Made by a program: the position numbers and the translations under genes. Below are positions 26,545 to 35,129 of a stretch of 64,000 bases of DNA, in pieces. Positions within the stretch are counted from its first letter, which is position 1. Every line of letters starts with the position of its first letter. The stretch is from contig NZ_VIUW01000004.1 of NCBI RefSeq assembly GCF_007828725.1, forward strand, positions 62,001 to 126,000. The letters run 5' to 3'. The notes under the pieces are model-generated. The model was not told the DNA's origin, searched no databases, and saw only the letters and a program-made list of their open reading frames with translations. The stretch is from Marihabitans asiaticum (GTDB taxonomy: Bacteria > Actinomycetota > Actinomycetes > Actinomycetales > Dermatophilaceae).

Positions 26545-27443
26545 GCGGCGCCCCCCGTCAGTCCGGAGGCAGCCAGGCCGCGGCGCAGGATCTCGAGGTG
26601 CTCCGGTGGTCCCTCGACCAGCGGCAGCCGCACGGTCGGGTGCTCGATGACGCCCAGCTCGACCATCGCCGCCTTGGCCATGATCGCGCCCTGCGAAGTC
26701 GTCATGATCGCGTCGACCGCGGGGACGAGCCGGTTCTGGATCTCGCGCGCCCGGGCAAGGTCGCCGGCGTCGACCGCGGCAACCAGCTCGGCGTGCTCAC
26801 GCCCGCACACGTGCCCGACGACCGAGACGACGCCGGTCGCGCCGAGCGCGAGAAGGGGCAGGTTGAGCGCGTCCTCGCCGGAGTACCAGAGGTAGTCGGT
26901 CTCGCGCATGACCCGGACCGAGGCGGCCAGGTCCCCCTTCGCGTCCTTGACCGCGCGGATGCGCGGGTGCTTCGCCAGCTCGATCAGGGTGTCGGTGGCG
27001 AAGGGGGTCGCGGTGCGCCCCGGGATGTCGTAGAGCATGATCGGCAGCTCGGTCGCGTCGGCGATCGCGTGGCAGTGGGCGATGAGGCCCGGCTGGGTCG
27101 GCTTGTTGTAGTACGGCGAGACGACGAGCAGACCGGTCGCGCCCGCGTCGGCCGCGGCCTGCAGCATGGCGATGCTGTGGGCGGTGTTGTTCGAGCCGAC
27201 GCCGGCGATGACGGCCGCCCGGTCCCCCACCTCGTCGGCGACGAGGCGCACCGCCTCGATGCTCTCGGCGGAGGTCAGCGTCGCGGACTCACCGGTCGTG
27301 CCGTTGACGACGATCCCGTCGTGGCCGGTGTCGACGAGGTGCCGGGCCACGGCCCGCACCCCCGCCTCGTCGATGGCCCCGTCGGGGGTCATCGGCGTCA
27401 CCATCGCGGTCAGGACTCGGCCGAAGGGGTTCTGCGCAGGCAT
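26541..27443 (-). CDS. dapA: 4-hydroxy-tetrahydrodipicolinate synthase
   Basis: This 300-residue (beta/alpha)8 aldolase condenses pyruvate with aspartate semialdehyde, the first committed step to diaminopimelate and lysine. Signatures are [15 protein letters not shown] near residues 40-52, [10 protein letters not shown] with the catalytic Tyr, and [10 protein letters not shown] with the Schiff-base Lys near residue 164. TAGGCT six bases before the ATG indicates a leaderless message. It is translationally coupled to rnj. dapB is encoded about 5 kb away in this window. Confidence 0.95.
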   Translation of the reverse strand: MPAQNPFGRVLTAMVTPMTPDGAIDEAGVRAVARHLVDTGHDGIVVNGTTGESATLTSAESIEAVRLVADEVGDRAAVIAGVGSNNTAHSIAMLQAAADAGATGLLVVSPYYNKPTQPGLIAHCHAIADATELPIMLYDIPGRTATPFATDTLIELAKHPRIRAVKDAKGDLAASVRVMRETDYLWYSGEDALNLPLLALGATGVVSVVGHVCGREHAELVAAVDAGDLARAREIQNRLVPAVDAIMTTSQGAIMAKAAMVELGVIEHPTVRLPLVEGPPEHLEILRRGLAASGLTGGAA

Positions 27444-27449
27444 GGCGCG

Positions 27450-27455
27450 AGCCTA
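27450..27455 (-). promoter_or_regulatory. -10 box for dapA
   Basis: TAGGCT on the minus strand ends six bases before the dapA ATG. The divergent thyA -10 lies 18 bases further on. Confidence 0.5.
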
Positions 27456-27473
27456 TCCCCGATGGGGTGCCGG

Positions 27474-27479
27474 TAGATT
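27474..27479 (+). promoter_or_regulatory. -10 box for thyA
   Basis: TAGATT lies seven bases before the thyA ATG, back to back with the dapA promoter. Confidence 0.5.
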
Positions 27480-27486
27480 CCCCGGC

Positions 27487-28296
27487 ATGCGTCAGTACCT
27501 CGACCTGCTTCAGCACGTGATGGACGAAGGGGTCGAGAAGTCCGACCGCACCGGCACCGGGACCCGCTCGGTCTTCGGCTACCAGATGCGCTTCGACCTC
27601 ACCGAGGGCTTCCCGGTCCTCACGACGAAGAAGCTGCACCTGCGCTCGATCATCGGCGAGCTGCTGTGGTTCCTGCGCGGCGAGACCAACGTGGCCTGGT
27701 TGCACGAGCGTGGCATCTCGATCTGGGACGAGTGGGCCGATACGAAGGGGGATCTCGGCCCGGTCTACGGGCACCAGTGGCGCAGCTGGCCGACGCCGGA
27801 CGGCGGGTCGGTCGACCAGATCGCGCGGGTGGTCGCGTCCATCCGGACCACCCCCGACAGCCGGCGTCACATCGTCTCGGCGTGGAACGTCGCCGATGTC
27901 GACGAGATGGCCCTCCCGCCGTGCCACACGATGTTCCAGTTCTACGTCGCGCCGGGCGTCGACGGCGGGCGCGGGCGCCTCTCCTGCCAGCTGTACCAGC
28001 GCAGCGCCGACATCTTCCTCGGGGTTCCGTTCAACATCGCCAGCTATGCCCTGCTGACGATGATGGTCGCCCAGCAAACCGATCTCGGGGTGGGCCACTT
28101 CGTGCACACCCTCGGCGACGCCCACCTCTACCTCAACCACCTCGAGCAGGCCGCCACCCAGCTCGGCCGCGAGCCCGGACCGCTGCCGACGATGCGGATC
28201 ACCCCACGCAACTCGATCGACGCCTATGAGCTGGAGGACTTCGAGCTGATCGGGTACGAGGCACAGCCCGGAATCAAAGCGCCGGTCGCCGTATGA
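27487..28296 (+). CDS. thyA: thymidylate synthase
   Basis: This 269-residue ThyA converts dUMP to dTMP using methylene-tetrahydrofolate, releasing dihydrofolate. It shows [19 protein letters not shown] at the N terminus, [11 protein letters not shown], the nucleophilic Cys in [13 protein letters not shown] near residue 145, and [19 protein letters not shown]. The ATG at 27487 follows TAGATT by seven bases. Its TGA overlaps the start of the Nudix-DHFR gene (ATGA), coupling dihydrofolate production to its reduction. Confidence 0.96.
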   Translation: MRQYLDLLQHVMDEGVEKSDRTGTGTRSVFGYQMRFDLTEGFPVLTTKKLHLRSIIGELLWFLRGETNVAWLHERGISIWDEWADTKGDLGPVYGHQWRSWPTPDGGSVDQIARVVASIRTTPDSRRHIVSAWNVADVDEMALPPCHTMFQFYVAPGVDGGRGRLSCQLYQRSADIFLGVPFNIASYALLTMMVAQQTDLGVGHFVHTLGDAHLYLNHLEQAATQLGREPGPLPTMRITPRNSIDAYELEDFELIGYEAQPGIKAPVAV

Positions 28297-29333
28297 GCCG
28301 GCCGACCCCCCTTCGCCCGGGCGAGCCGACCCCCCTTCGCCCGGGCGGGCCGGCTCCCCTTCGCCCTGGTCGTCCCGTCCATCCCGATCTGCGGGGGCGG
28401 ATCCCGCTGCTCGCCGCCGCGTACGCCGTCATCACCCGGGACGCCCCGGGCGGCCGCGAGGTGCTGCTCCAGCTGCGCGAGGGCACCGGCTTCATGGACC
28501 AGTGGTGGGCGTGCGGTGCCGCCGGCCACGTCGAGGACGCCCAGGCTCCGTCGGTGGCGCTCGCGCGTGAGGTGCGCGAGGAGCTCGGGGTCGACGTGGT
28601 CTCGGCGCACCCGTTGACCACGATGCAGCGCGGCGGACTGGTGGGTCGGCGCGAGCAGCGGGCCGACTTCTTCTTCCAGGTCGACGCGATCGAGGGCGAG
28701 CCGCGGATCGTCGAGCCGGACAAGACCGCCGACCTGCGCTGGTGGCCGCTGACCGAGCTGCCCGATCGGGTCGTCCCCCACGAGCGCGTCGTGCTCGAGG
28801 CGCTCGCCGCCCAGCTGACCCAGGGCGTCCCCGTGCCGGCGCTGATCGAGCACGGCTTCGCCCAGCGGCTCACCCTCGTCGCCGCGATCGGGGCCAACCG
28901 GGCCATCGGGGTCGACGGCGGGATGCCCTGGCACCTGCCCGAGGACCTGCGTCACTTCAAGGAGGTGACGATGGGCGGGGTGATGGTCATGGGCCGGCGG
29001 ACGTGGGACTCGATCGGCCGGGCGCTGCCGGGCCGGCGCACCGTCGTCATCACCTCGGACCGGTCCTGGTCCGCACCCGGCGCCGAGGTGGCTCACTCCC
29101 TGGCCGAGGCGCTGCTCGTCGCGGGCGACGGCGAGGTCTTCGTCGTCGGGGGCGGTGAGATCTACGCGCAGACGATCGAGCTCGCGAGCCGGCTCGAGAT
29201 CACCCACGTCGAGGTGTCGCCGGAGGCGGAGGTGTTCTTCCCCGAGATCGATCCCGAGGCGTGGCGTGAGGTACGGCGCGACGAACGGGAGGGGTACACC
29301 TTCGTCAGCTACGCGCGGGTCGGCGAGCTCTGA
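28293..29333 (+). CDS. Nudix hydrolase-dihydrofolate reductase fusion
   Basis: This 346-residue protein fuses two enzymes. Residues 1-30 hold three copies of a P(T/A)PLRPG unit. Residues 35-175 are a Nudix domain whose box is [14 protein letters not shown] then REVREELGV; the first Glu of GX5EX7REUXEEXGU is replaced by Gln, but the catalytic REVREELGV is intact. Residues 190-345 are DHFR, with [39 protein letters not shown] and [12 protein letters not shown]. The frame is continuous. Four-base overlap with thyA supports a folate role: DHFR recycles dihydrofolate, and the Nudix part may remove dUTP, an oxidised nucleotide or a pterin triphosphate (inference). Confidence 0.93.
   Translation: MSRPTPLRPGEPTPLRPGGPAPLRPGRPVHPDLRGRIPLLAAAYAVITRDAPGGREVLLQLREGTGFMDQWWACGAAGHVEDAQAPSVALAREVREELGVDVVSAHPLTTMQRGGLVGRREQRADFFFQVDAIEGEPRIVEPDKTADLRWWPLTELPDRVVPHERVVLEALAAQLTQGVPVPALIEHGFAQRLTLVAAIGANRAIGVDGGMPWHLPEDLRHFKEVTMGGVMVMGRRTWDSIGRALPGRRTVVITSDRSWSAPGAEVAHSLAEALLVAGDGEVFVVGGGEIYAQTIELASRLEITHVEVSPEAEVFFPEIDPEAWREVRRDEREGYTFVSYARVGEL
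28308..28363. repeat. three tandem copies of the CCCCTTCG motif in a 22-25 bp unit
   Basis: CCCCTTCGCCC(G/T)GG occurs at 28308, 28332 and 28356 inside the extreme 5' end of the Nudix-DHFR gene, encoding the repeated PLRPG peptide. Confidence 0.85.
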
Positions 29334-29412
29334 GACGGGGACCCGCCGATCTCGTCGGTGGTGACCGTCCTGAGCGCCGGCCCTCTTAAGCATTGAACTT
29401 CTTTTGCATCAG

Positions 29413-29431
29413 ATGAAGCTATGATCTTCAT
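29413..29431. promoter_or_regulatory. operator and -10 box of satD
   Basis: The inverted repeat ATGAAG (29413-29418) and CTTCAT (29426-29431) straddles TATGAT (29420-29425), a near-perfect -10. The second arm ends at the ATG. A regulator bound here would cover the -10 and the start of a leaderless message. The surrounding 40 bases are unusually AT-rich. Confidence 0.55.
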
Positions 29432-30082
29432 ATGTCACATCTGAAGGGTCGCACTGTCGCCACGCTCATCGGCGACGTCGTCGGGTCACGGGACTCCGAC
29501 GACCGACGAGGGCTGCACCGGCGCCTCCTCGCGGCACTGGCCGACGAGACCGCTCGGTCCGTGGCCCTCGAGCCGCCTGCGGTGACGGTGGGCGACGAGT
29601 TCCAGGGCTGCTACCCCACCGTCGGGGCCGCGATCGCCGCCGGCTGGCGGCTGCGGACCACCCTCCTGCCGGAGGTCGACGTGCGGGTCGGCATCGGGTG
29701 GGGGCCGGTCACCCGGCTCGACGACACCGTCCAGGACGGCCCCGGATGGTGGGCCGCCCGCGAGGCGATCGACTGGGTCGCCGAGGCCCAGACGAAGGCG
29801 GGGACCCGCGCCGTGCGCACCGCCTACCGCAGCGAGGAGCCCGGCGGCCCCGACCCGGCCGCGGTCGACGCGGCCCTGCGTTGTCGGGACCATCTGCTGG
29901 GATCACTGGACGAGAGGTCGCAGCGCATCCTAGGAGGACTCATGGCCGGTCGCACCCAGGCCGAGATCGCCGACAGCGAGGACATCAGCGCCTCGGCGGT
30001 GTCGCAGCGGGTTCGCGGTGACGGCCTGGCGCTGCTGCTGCAGGTCGCCGACCAGCTCGCCGAGGTCGGGGCCCGCCGATGA
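29432..30082 (+). CDS. SatD family protein
   Basis: This 216-residue protein has the SatD core: ATLIGDVVGSRDSDDRRGLHRRL, then VTVGDEFQGCYPTVGAAI and RVGIGWGPVTRL. A C-terminal helix-turn-helix-like segment follows (GRTQAEIADSEDISASAVSQRV, about 175-197). SatD was first named in a Streptococcus mutans acid-tolerance operon; the biochemical role is not known. The C-terminal HTH suggests it may bind DNA. TATGAT lies six bases before the ATG, inside an inverted repeat. Its stop overlaps the start of the membrane partner (ATGA). Confidence 0.82.
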   Translation: MSHLKGRTVATLIGDVVGSRDSDDRRGLHRRLLAALADETARSVALEPPAVTVGDEFQGCYPTVGAAIAAGWRLRTTLLPEVDVRVGIGWGPVTRLDDTVQDGPGWWAAREAIDWVAEAQTKAGTRAVRTAYRSEEPGGPDPAAVDAALRCRDHLLGSLDERSQRILGGLMAGRTQAEIADSEDISASAVSQRVRGDGLALLLQVADQLAEVGARR

Positions 30083-30837
30083 TCACCCTCGCGACCTTCC
30101 TCGTCGGCATCGGCGTCATCGACCTGACGTCCAGCATCCTGCGCGCCGGGCCCAGGGGTGGCTCGCGCCCGGTGCTCGCCTCGCTCGCCTCGGGCTGGGT
30201 CGCCCTGCTGGTGAGCGCCGGGCTCACCGGTCAGCTGACCGGATGGTCGGGGTGGCTGCTCACGGCGCTCGCCGGCGGCTTCGCCACCGCCTGGGCCCTC
30301 ATCACCCGCCGCGCCCTCGACCGCGGGGCGCCGCACCTGCTGCCGTTGCTCGTCCTGGCGCTCGGGGTGCTCGTGCTCGTAGTGCTGGCCGGCTTCGCGC
30401 CACCGAGCGAGGGGGGGCTCTCCCGCTGGATCGGATGGGCCGGCCTGCCCTGGCAGCCCACGCCGGAGCGGGCGGCACTGCTCGCCGGCCTCGCCCTGGT
30501 GCAGCTGAGCACCGGCAACGTCGTCGTCCGCCTCGTCCTCGTGAGCACCGGGGCGATGCAGGCCGATCCTCGGGGGGTCGAGCCGGCGGAGGAGCTCAAG
30601 GGCGGGCGCGTCCTCGGCCCGCTCGAGCGGCTCTTCATCCTCGGGCTCGGGCTCGCCGGCGAGGTGACCGCGGCGGGTCTGGTCATCGCCGCGAAGGGGC
30701 TGATTCGCTGGCCCGAGCTCAAGGCGCACTCCGAGGACGCCGAGCACCCGATCGACAAGGTGACCGAGTACTTCCTCGTCGGGTCCTTCGTCTCGTGGCT
30801 CGTCGCCCTGGTGGCGCTCGTCCTCGCCTCGGGCTGA
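30079..30837 (+). CDS. polytopic membrane protein paired with SatD (DUF3307-like)
   Basis: This 252-residue protein has about six or seven hydrophobic helices. The conserved region ELKGGRVLGPLERLFILGL, GLVIAAKGLIRWPEL and VTEYFLVGSFVSWL is typical of the membrane proteins that accompany SatD-family genes in many bacteria. It is cotranslated with the SatD protein (four-base overlap), so they probably act together. No enzymatic motif is visible. Confidence 0.75.
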   Translation: MITLATFLVGIGVIDLTSSILRAGPRGGSRPVLASLASGWVALLVSAGLTGQLTGWSGWLLTALAGGFATAWALITRRALDRGAPHLLPLLVLALGVLVLVVLAGFAPPSEGGLSRWIGWAGLPWQPTPERAALLAGLALVQLSTGNVVVRLVLVSTGAMQADPRGVEPAEELKGGRVLGPLERLFILGLGLAGEVTAAGLVIAAKGLIRWPELKAHSEDAEHPIDKVTEYFLVGSFVSWLVALVALVLASG

Positions 30838-30841
30838 CCCC

Positions 30842-30847
30842 TATCCT
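30842..30847 (+). promoter_or_regulatory. -10 box for enoyl-CoA hydratase gene
   Basis: TATCCT lies six bases before the GTG at 30854. Confidence 0.45.
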
Positions 30848-30853
30848 GCTCCG

Positions 30854-31579
30854 GTGCCCATCCGCAGCGAGTCCGACGACACCGTCCACGTCCTGACGAT
30901 CGAGCGCCCGGAGCGTCGGGGTGCGCTCGACCTCGACCACCTCGAGGAGCTCGACGCCGCGATCGCGGCGGCCGCCGGCGCCGGGGCACGCGCCCTCGTG
31001 CTCACCGGCAGCGACGGCCACTTCTGCGCGGGCGCCGACCTCACCCAGCTCGAGGACGTCAGCTTCACCCACCGGCTGGCAGAGGTCCTCGACCGGCTCG
31101 CCACGCTGCCCATCACGACGATTGCCGCGATCTCCGGGTCCTGCATGGGTCTGGGGATGCAGCTGGCGATCTCGTGCGACATCCGCGTGGCCGACGAGAC
31201 GGCACGCTTCGCCGTCCCGGCCGCCAAGCTCGGTCTCATGGTCGACGCGTGGACGATCGACCGCCTGCGCCGGTTCTGGGGCGAGGGCGCCACCCGCTCG
31301 ATGCTGCTCACGGCCGCCGTCCACGACATCGACGACGCCTGGCGCCTCGGCTTCGTCCAGCACCATGGCGACCTCGCGAGCGCTCGCGAGCTGGCGTCGG
31401 GCGCCGCCAGGCTGGCACCGTTGTCCCAGGCGTGCGCCAAGCTCGGGCTCGAGGTCGGCGACGGAGTCGGCTCGGCCGACTTCGAGCGGGCCTACGAGCG
31501 AGCCTGGTCCAGCGCCGACCTGCAGGAGGGGCGCCGAGCTTTCGCGCAGCGCCGTGCCCCCGAGTTCGAAGGAGCCTGA
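30854..31579 (+). CDS. enoyl-CoA hydratase/isomerase family protein
   Basis: This 241-residue crotonase-fold protein has the oxyanion-hole segments GSDGHFCAGADLTQLED (about 55-71) and AAISGSCMGLGMQLAISCDIRVADETARFAVPAA (about 92-125). The GADL and GxxxGxG patterns are conserved. The second position commonly occupied by the catalytic Glu reads KLGLMVDAW, so hydratase chemistry is uncertain. TATCCT lies six bases before the GTG. It is directly followed by a GNAT gene with overlapping TGATG. Confidence 0.87.
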   Translation: MPIRSESDDTVHVLTIERPERRGALDLDHLEELDAAIAAAAGAGARALVLTGSDGHFCAGADLTQLEDVSFTHRLAEVLDRLATLPITTIAAISGSCMGLGMQLAISCDIRVADETARFAVPAAKLGLMVDAWTIDRLRRFWGEGATRSMLLTAAVHDIDDAWRLGFVQHHGDLASARELASGAARLAPLSQACAKLGLEVGDGVGSADFERAYERAWSSADLQEGRRAFAQRRAPEFEGA

Positions 31580-32139
31580 TGAGCCAGCCCGGTGCGGACG
31601 CCTCGGTCCGCCAGGCCCGGTCCAACGACCTCCCAGCCCTCGGTGTGGTGCAGGCGCTGGTGTGGCAGCAGGCCTACGACGGGGTCGTCCCGCCCGAGGT
31701 CCACGCGCAGTTCCAGCCGTCCGCCTTCGCCACCGCCTGGCGGGAGTCACTGGCCCACCCGCCCGAAGGGGTGCACCGCCTCCTCGTCGCCCTGGCCGGC
31801 GACCAGGTGGTCGGCTTCGCCGCTCTCGGACCGAGCCAGGACCCGGACACCGGTCAGGCCACCGGCGAGCTCACCGCGATCGGCGTCCATCCCCAGGCGC
31901 GTCGTCAGGGCCACGGGTCGCGCCTGCTCAACGCCGTGGTCGACATGCTTCGCGAGCTGGGCGCCGACGCCGTCACGGCGTGGGCGCTCGCGACGCAGGA
32001 GGAGACCCGCGCCTTCCTCGCCGGCGCCGGGCTCGCTCCCGACGGCGCCTACCGCGACCGGGTGGTCGGCCCGGACGGGCAGACCGCGCGCGAGGTGCGC
32101 CTCGTCGCCGCCCTGGGTGAGGGCCAGAGCACCGACTGA
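31579..32139 (+). CDS. GNAT family N-acetyltransferase
   Basis: This 186-residue GNAT protein has the acetyl-CoA-binding motif A as GELTAIGVHPQARRQGHGSRLLNAVVDML (RRQGHG loop near residue 112) and motif B as FLAGAGLAPDGAYRD. The ATG overlaps the hydratase stop (TGATG) and GGAG lies six bases upstream. The acetyl acceptor is unknown. A motif copy at 31764 encodes HPPEGVHR. Confidence 0.87.
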   Translation: MSQPGADASVRQARSNDLPALGVVQALVWQQAYDGVVPPEVHAQFQPSAFATAWRESLAHPPEGVHRLLVALAGDQVVGFAALGPSQDPDTGQATGELTAIGVHPQARRQGHGSRLLNAVVDMLRELGADAVTAWALATQEETRAFLAGAGLAPDGAYRDRVVGPDGQTAREVRLVAALGEGQSTD

Positions 32140-32174
32140 GCGCGCAGTCATCGAGCGCCGTCCGCGACGACCTG

Positions 32175-32336
32175 AGCGCGCACCTGCCCTGGCAGATGCG
32201 GACAACCGGGCCAGTGAGCGCGCACCTGCCTTGGCAGGTGCGACGGGCGGAGTCAGGTGAGCGGGTACCTGCCTTGGCAGGTGCGAGGGCAGGTTCAGAT
32301 GAGCGGGTACCCGCCTTGGCAGGTGCGAAGGCAGAG

Positions 32337-32339
<3 letters not shown>
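32175..32339. repeat. four tandem ~42-bp repeats, each containing a hairpin
   Basis: Units begin near 32181, 32223, 32266 and 32308. Each carries an inverted repeat based on GCACCTGCCTTGGCAGGTGC (9-base arms, 2-base loop) flanked by GAGCGSG on the left and GCGA-GGC on the right. Copies 2-3 are the most perfect; copies 1 and 4 have one or two changes. They fill the gap between the convergent GNAT and dapB genes, and the last abuts the dapB stop. Confidence 0.9.
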
Positions 32340-33116
<777 letters not shown>

Positions 33117-33280
33117 TCGACGCCCCCACCTCGGCCTCGCCGCTCCCGATCAGCTCGCCTGCGAGGACGTTGCGCGGGGACGGGTCGATCGGGCTCACAC
33201 CGTCCCGCTGCCGCTCGTTCACCTTCCGTTCATCTTCTGCTACCCTTCTGGTTAACACCCGATGAACAGGAGGTGTCCAG

Positions 33281-33427
33281 ATGACCGTCTCTCCCCTCAC
33301 CGTCCGGCGACCCGGCGCTCGCCTGACCTGCACGTGGGTCAAGGTCACGGACGCTGACGGCCGCACGCGGATGGAGATGCGTTGGATCGACGACGCCGGC
33401 CAGCGTTCGCGTCGCGCAGCCGCCTGA
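33281..33427 (+). CDS. 48-residue conserved-looking small protein
   Basis: A short gene has a very strong Shine-Dalgarno (AGGAGG at 33269-33274) before ATG 33281. It encodes 48 residues: a basic N-terminal half (TVRRPGARLTCTWVKVTD) and a polar C-terminal half with DADGRTRMEMRWIDD. It has a possible -10 (TACCCT near 33240) and is followed by a strong intrinsic terminator (33455-33482). The complete transcription unit argues that it is real despite its size. The function is unknown; the KVTDADGRTRMEMRWID segment looks like a small beta-sheet protein. Confidence 0.75.
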   Translation: MTVSPLTVRRPGARLTCTWVKVTDADGRTRMEMRWIDDAGQRSRRAAA

Positions 33428-33454
33428 CGACCGGTCCCCACGACAGACGCGAAG

Positions 33455-33482
33455 GGCTGCTCACCCACTCGGGTGAGCAGCC
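33455..33482 (+). terminator. intrinsic terminator after the micro-ORF
   Basis: A perfect 12-base stem (GGCTGCTCACCC paired with GGGTGAGCAGCC) has an ACTC loop and is followed by TTTCGTC. It lies 28 bases past the 48-residue gene. It may also serve the convergent gene ending at 33516. Confidence 0.85.
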
Positions 33483-33515
33483 TTTCGTCATGCCTTCGGG
33501 GCCATCCGCGCCAGA

Positions 33516-34880
33516 TCAGGCCGGCGGCAGCTCACGAATGCGAGACGCGTCCATGCCCAGCATCTGCGCGGGCCCTTCGTCGGGCACGAAGACGAGCGAC
33601 GACGCCGCGCCGTGCGCCTCGAGATAGCCCTCACTGCCGTCTTCCCCGTAGATCGCGCGGTATCGCTCATCGGGCAGGTAGCGCCAGCCTGACTTGAGGT
33701 CACCCCGCAGGGTCAGGCCCTGGACGAGGTGCACGAGCAAGCCGCCCTCGACCCGCAGCGCCCGGAGCGAGCCGCCCGGAGCGGCCTTGCCTCCGTCGGG
33801 CCAGCTGGTGATGAATGCCGCCGTGCTGCGCTGGTTCTTCCCGGGCTCGAGCATCGCCCCCCGCCGCTCCTGGATCGAGCCGGGCACCTCGAGGTCTGCC
33901 TTGCCGGTCTCGAACCACTTCTCGACCTGGCCGGAGACCGCCGCCGCTCGCTTAAGGTCCGCCTCGTCCGCGGTCGCCTCGTCCGGCGAGAGGGGTTCGG
34001 GGAGCGCGTCGTCTCCCAGCTCGGCGCCGGCGAACTGACGCCACCCCCCTTCGGCCCCGGTGCGGACCATCACCCAGGCGTTCGGGGAGACCACGTCGTC
34101 CTCTCCCTCGGCCGACCACGTCTCGGTCCCGTGGACGATCGCCCAGAGCGGGTAGTCACCCTGCTCTGCCACGTACACCCCGTCAACCGAGTGCGTCCCG
34201 GTCCAGTCCGTGCCCTGGTCCTCGGTGTGCTGTGCGGCTCGCGTTGCCAGTTCGTCGACGAGCAGGGTGGGCCCGACATCCACCGTCGACCACGTGCTCC
34301 CGTCCCCGGCGTCGGACGCATCGCCCGGCTTCTCGTTCTCCACGCTGTACCGCTCCATGACCGCCACCGACTCGTCCTTGGTGAGCGGGACGACGCTCGG
34401 CTCGCCATGATCGACCGTGTGCGGCACCGCGCCGCACCCGGTCAGGACGGCAGCGGACCCGAGCGCGACCACTCGCCGAGCGGTGCGAGCAGAGGCAGCC
34501 TTCCGGCCCTCCCCGACCTCCCGCTCCTGCTCCTGCTCCACCGAGCGGTCCTCGCTCGTGGGGTCGGCCGCTGCGCCCCGCGGCGTGCGTCGCCGCCCCC
34601 AGCGCAGGCACACCAAGGCGAGGAGCAGCCCGATGCCTGCGGCCACCAGTCCAGCGAGGAAGCCACCCGGCACCTGGTAGCCCACGCCGACCTCGGGACG
34701 CTCACCGTCCGGGGAGGCCGGCATCGCGACGATCTGCATCTGCTCATCACCCAACGGCACGTCCAGGGCGACCCGGTCCTCGCCCTTCGCCTCAACGGAC
34801 CAGACGTCGGTCTCCTCCGGTCGGCCCCGCGGGTAGTCCCGCTCACCGTCGCGCTGGTCGACATCGCCGATCCCGCTCAT
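33516..34880 (-). CDS. membrane protein/lipoprotein-like composite of unknown function
   Basis: This 454-residue frame has an N-terminal polar part, one transmembrane helix (GGFLAGLVAAGIGLLLALVCL, about residues 72-92) and a basic patch. Then comes an internal lipoprotein-signal-like segment ARRVVALGSAAVLTGC near residue 150. A large soluble domain follows, with two TSWPDGGKAAPGG/LRGDLKSGWRYLPDERYRAIYG regions. A lipobox in mid-protein suggests that two genes have fused, or that the lipoprotein is also made from an internal start, although no good start or Shine-Dalgarno is visible. No domain is recognised. One motif copy (34046) encodes GAEGGWRQF. Confidence 0.6.
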   Translation of the reverse strand: MSGIGDVDQRDGERDYPRGRPEETDVWSVEAKGEDRVALDVPLGDEQMQIVAMPASPDGERPEVGVGYQVPGGFLAGLVAAGIGLLLALVCLRWGRRRTPRGAAADPTSEDRSVEQEQEREVGEGRKAASARTARRVVALGSAAVLTGCGAVPHTVDHGEPSVVPLTKDESVAVMERYSVENEKPGDASDAGDGSTWSTVDVGPTLLVDELATRAAQHTEDQGTDWTGTHSVDGVYVAEQGDYPLWAIVHGTETWSAEGEDDVVSPNAWVMVRTGAEGGWRQFAGAELGDDALPEPLSPDEATADEADLKRAAAVSGQVEKWFETGKADLEVPGSIQERRGAMLEPGKNQRSTAAFITSWPDGGKAAPGGSLRALRVEGGLLVHLVQGLTLRGDLKSGWRYLPDERYRAIYGEDGSEGYLEAHGAASSLVFVPDEGPAQMLGMDASRIRELPPA

Positions 34881-35067
34881 CCCGAGCGAGGCGATCTCGG
34901 TGTGCGCGACGTCCCGCAGATAGCTACGCCGACCACTCGAACCACACGCACCTGCACGCCCTGCCTCCCCTGGCCGGCACCCCTGCGGTTTCGACGCCCG
35001 GCCGTGACGCTAACAAGAACCCGCCCGGTCGGCAGGTCGAGTTTCCACAGGCTTAAGGCACAGGCAC

Positions 35068-35107
35068 AGGCGAAGGGGGCTGCCCGGCCGGGCAGCCCCC
35101 TTCGCCT
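35068..35107 (-). terminator. 40-bp perfect palindrome downstream of pnp, built from two convergent iterated motifs
   Basis: The arm AGGCGAAGGGGGCTGCCCGG is followed directly by its exact reverse complement, giving a perfect 40-base palindrome. Each arm contains one CGAAGGGGG copy. It lies 22 bases past the pnp stop, where an intrinsic terminator is expected. Confidence 0.85.
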
Positions 35108-35129
35108 TCAGGGTGCGGTGAGGTCACCG

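Noticed and set aside
28293-28370. CRISPR-like or mobile-element repeat at the start of Nudix-DHFR
   Set aside because: The three short direct repeats are in-frame coding copies of the genome-wide motif, with no spacer structure.
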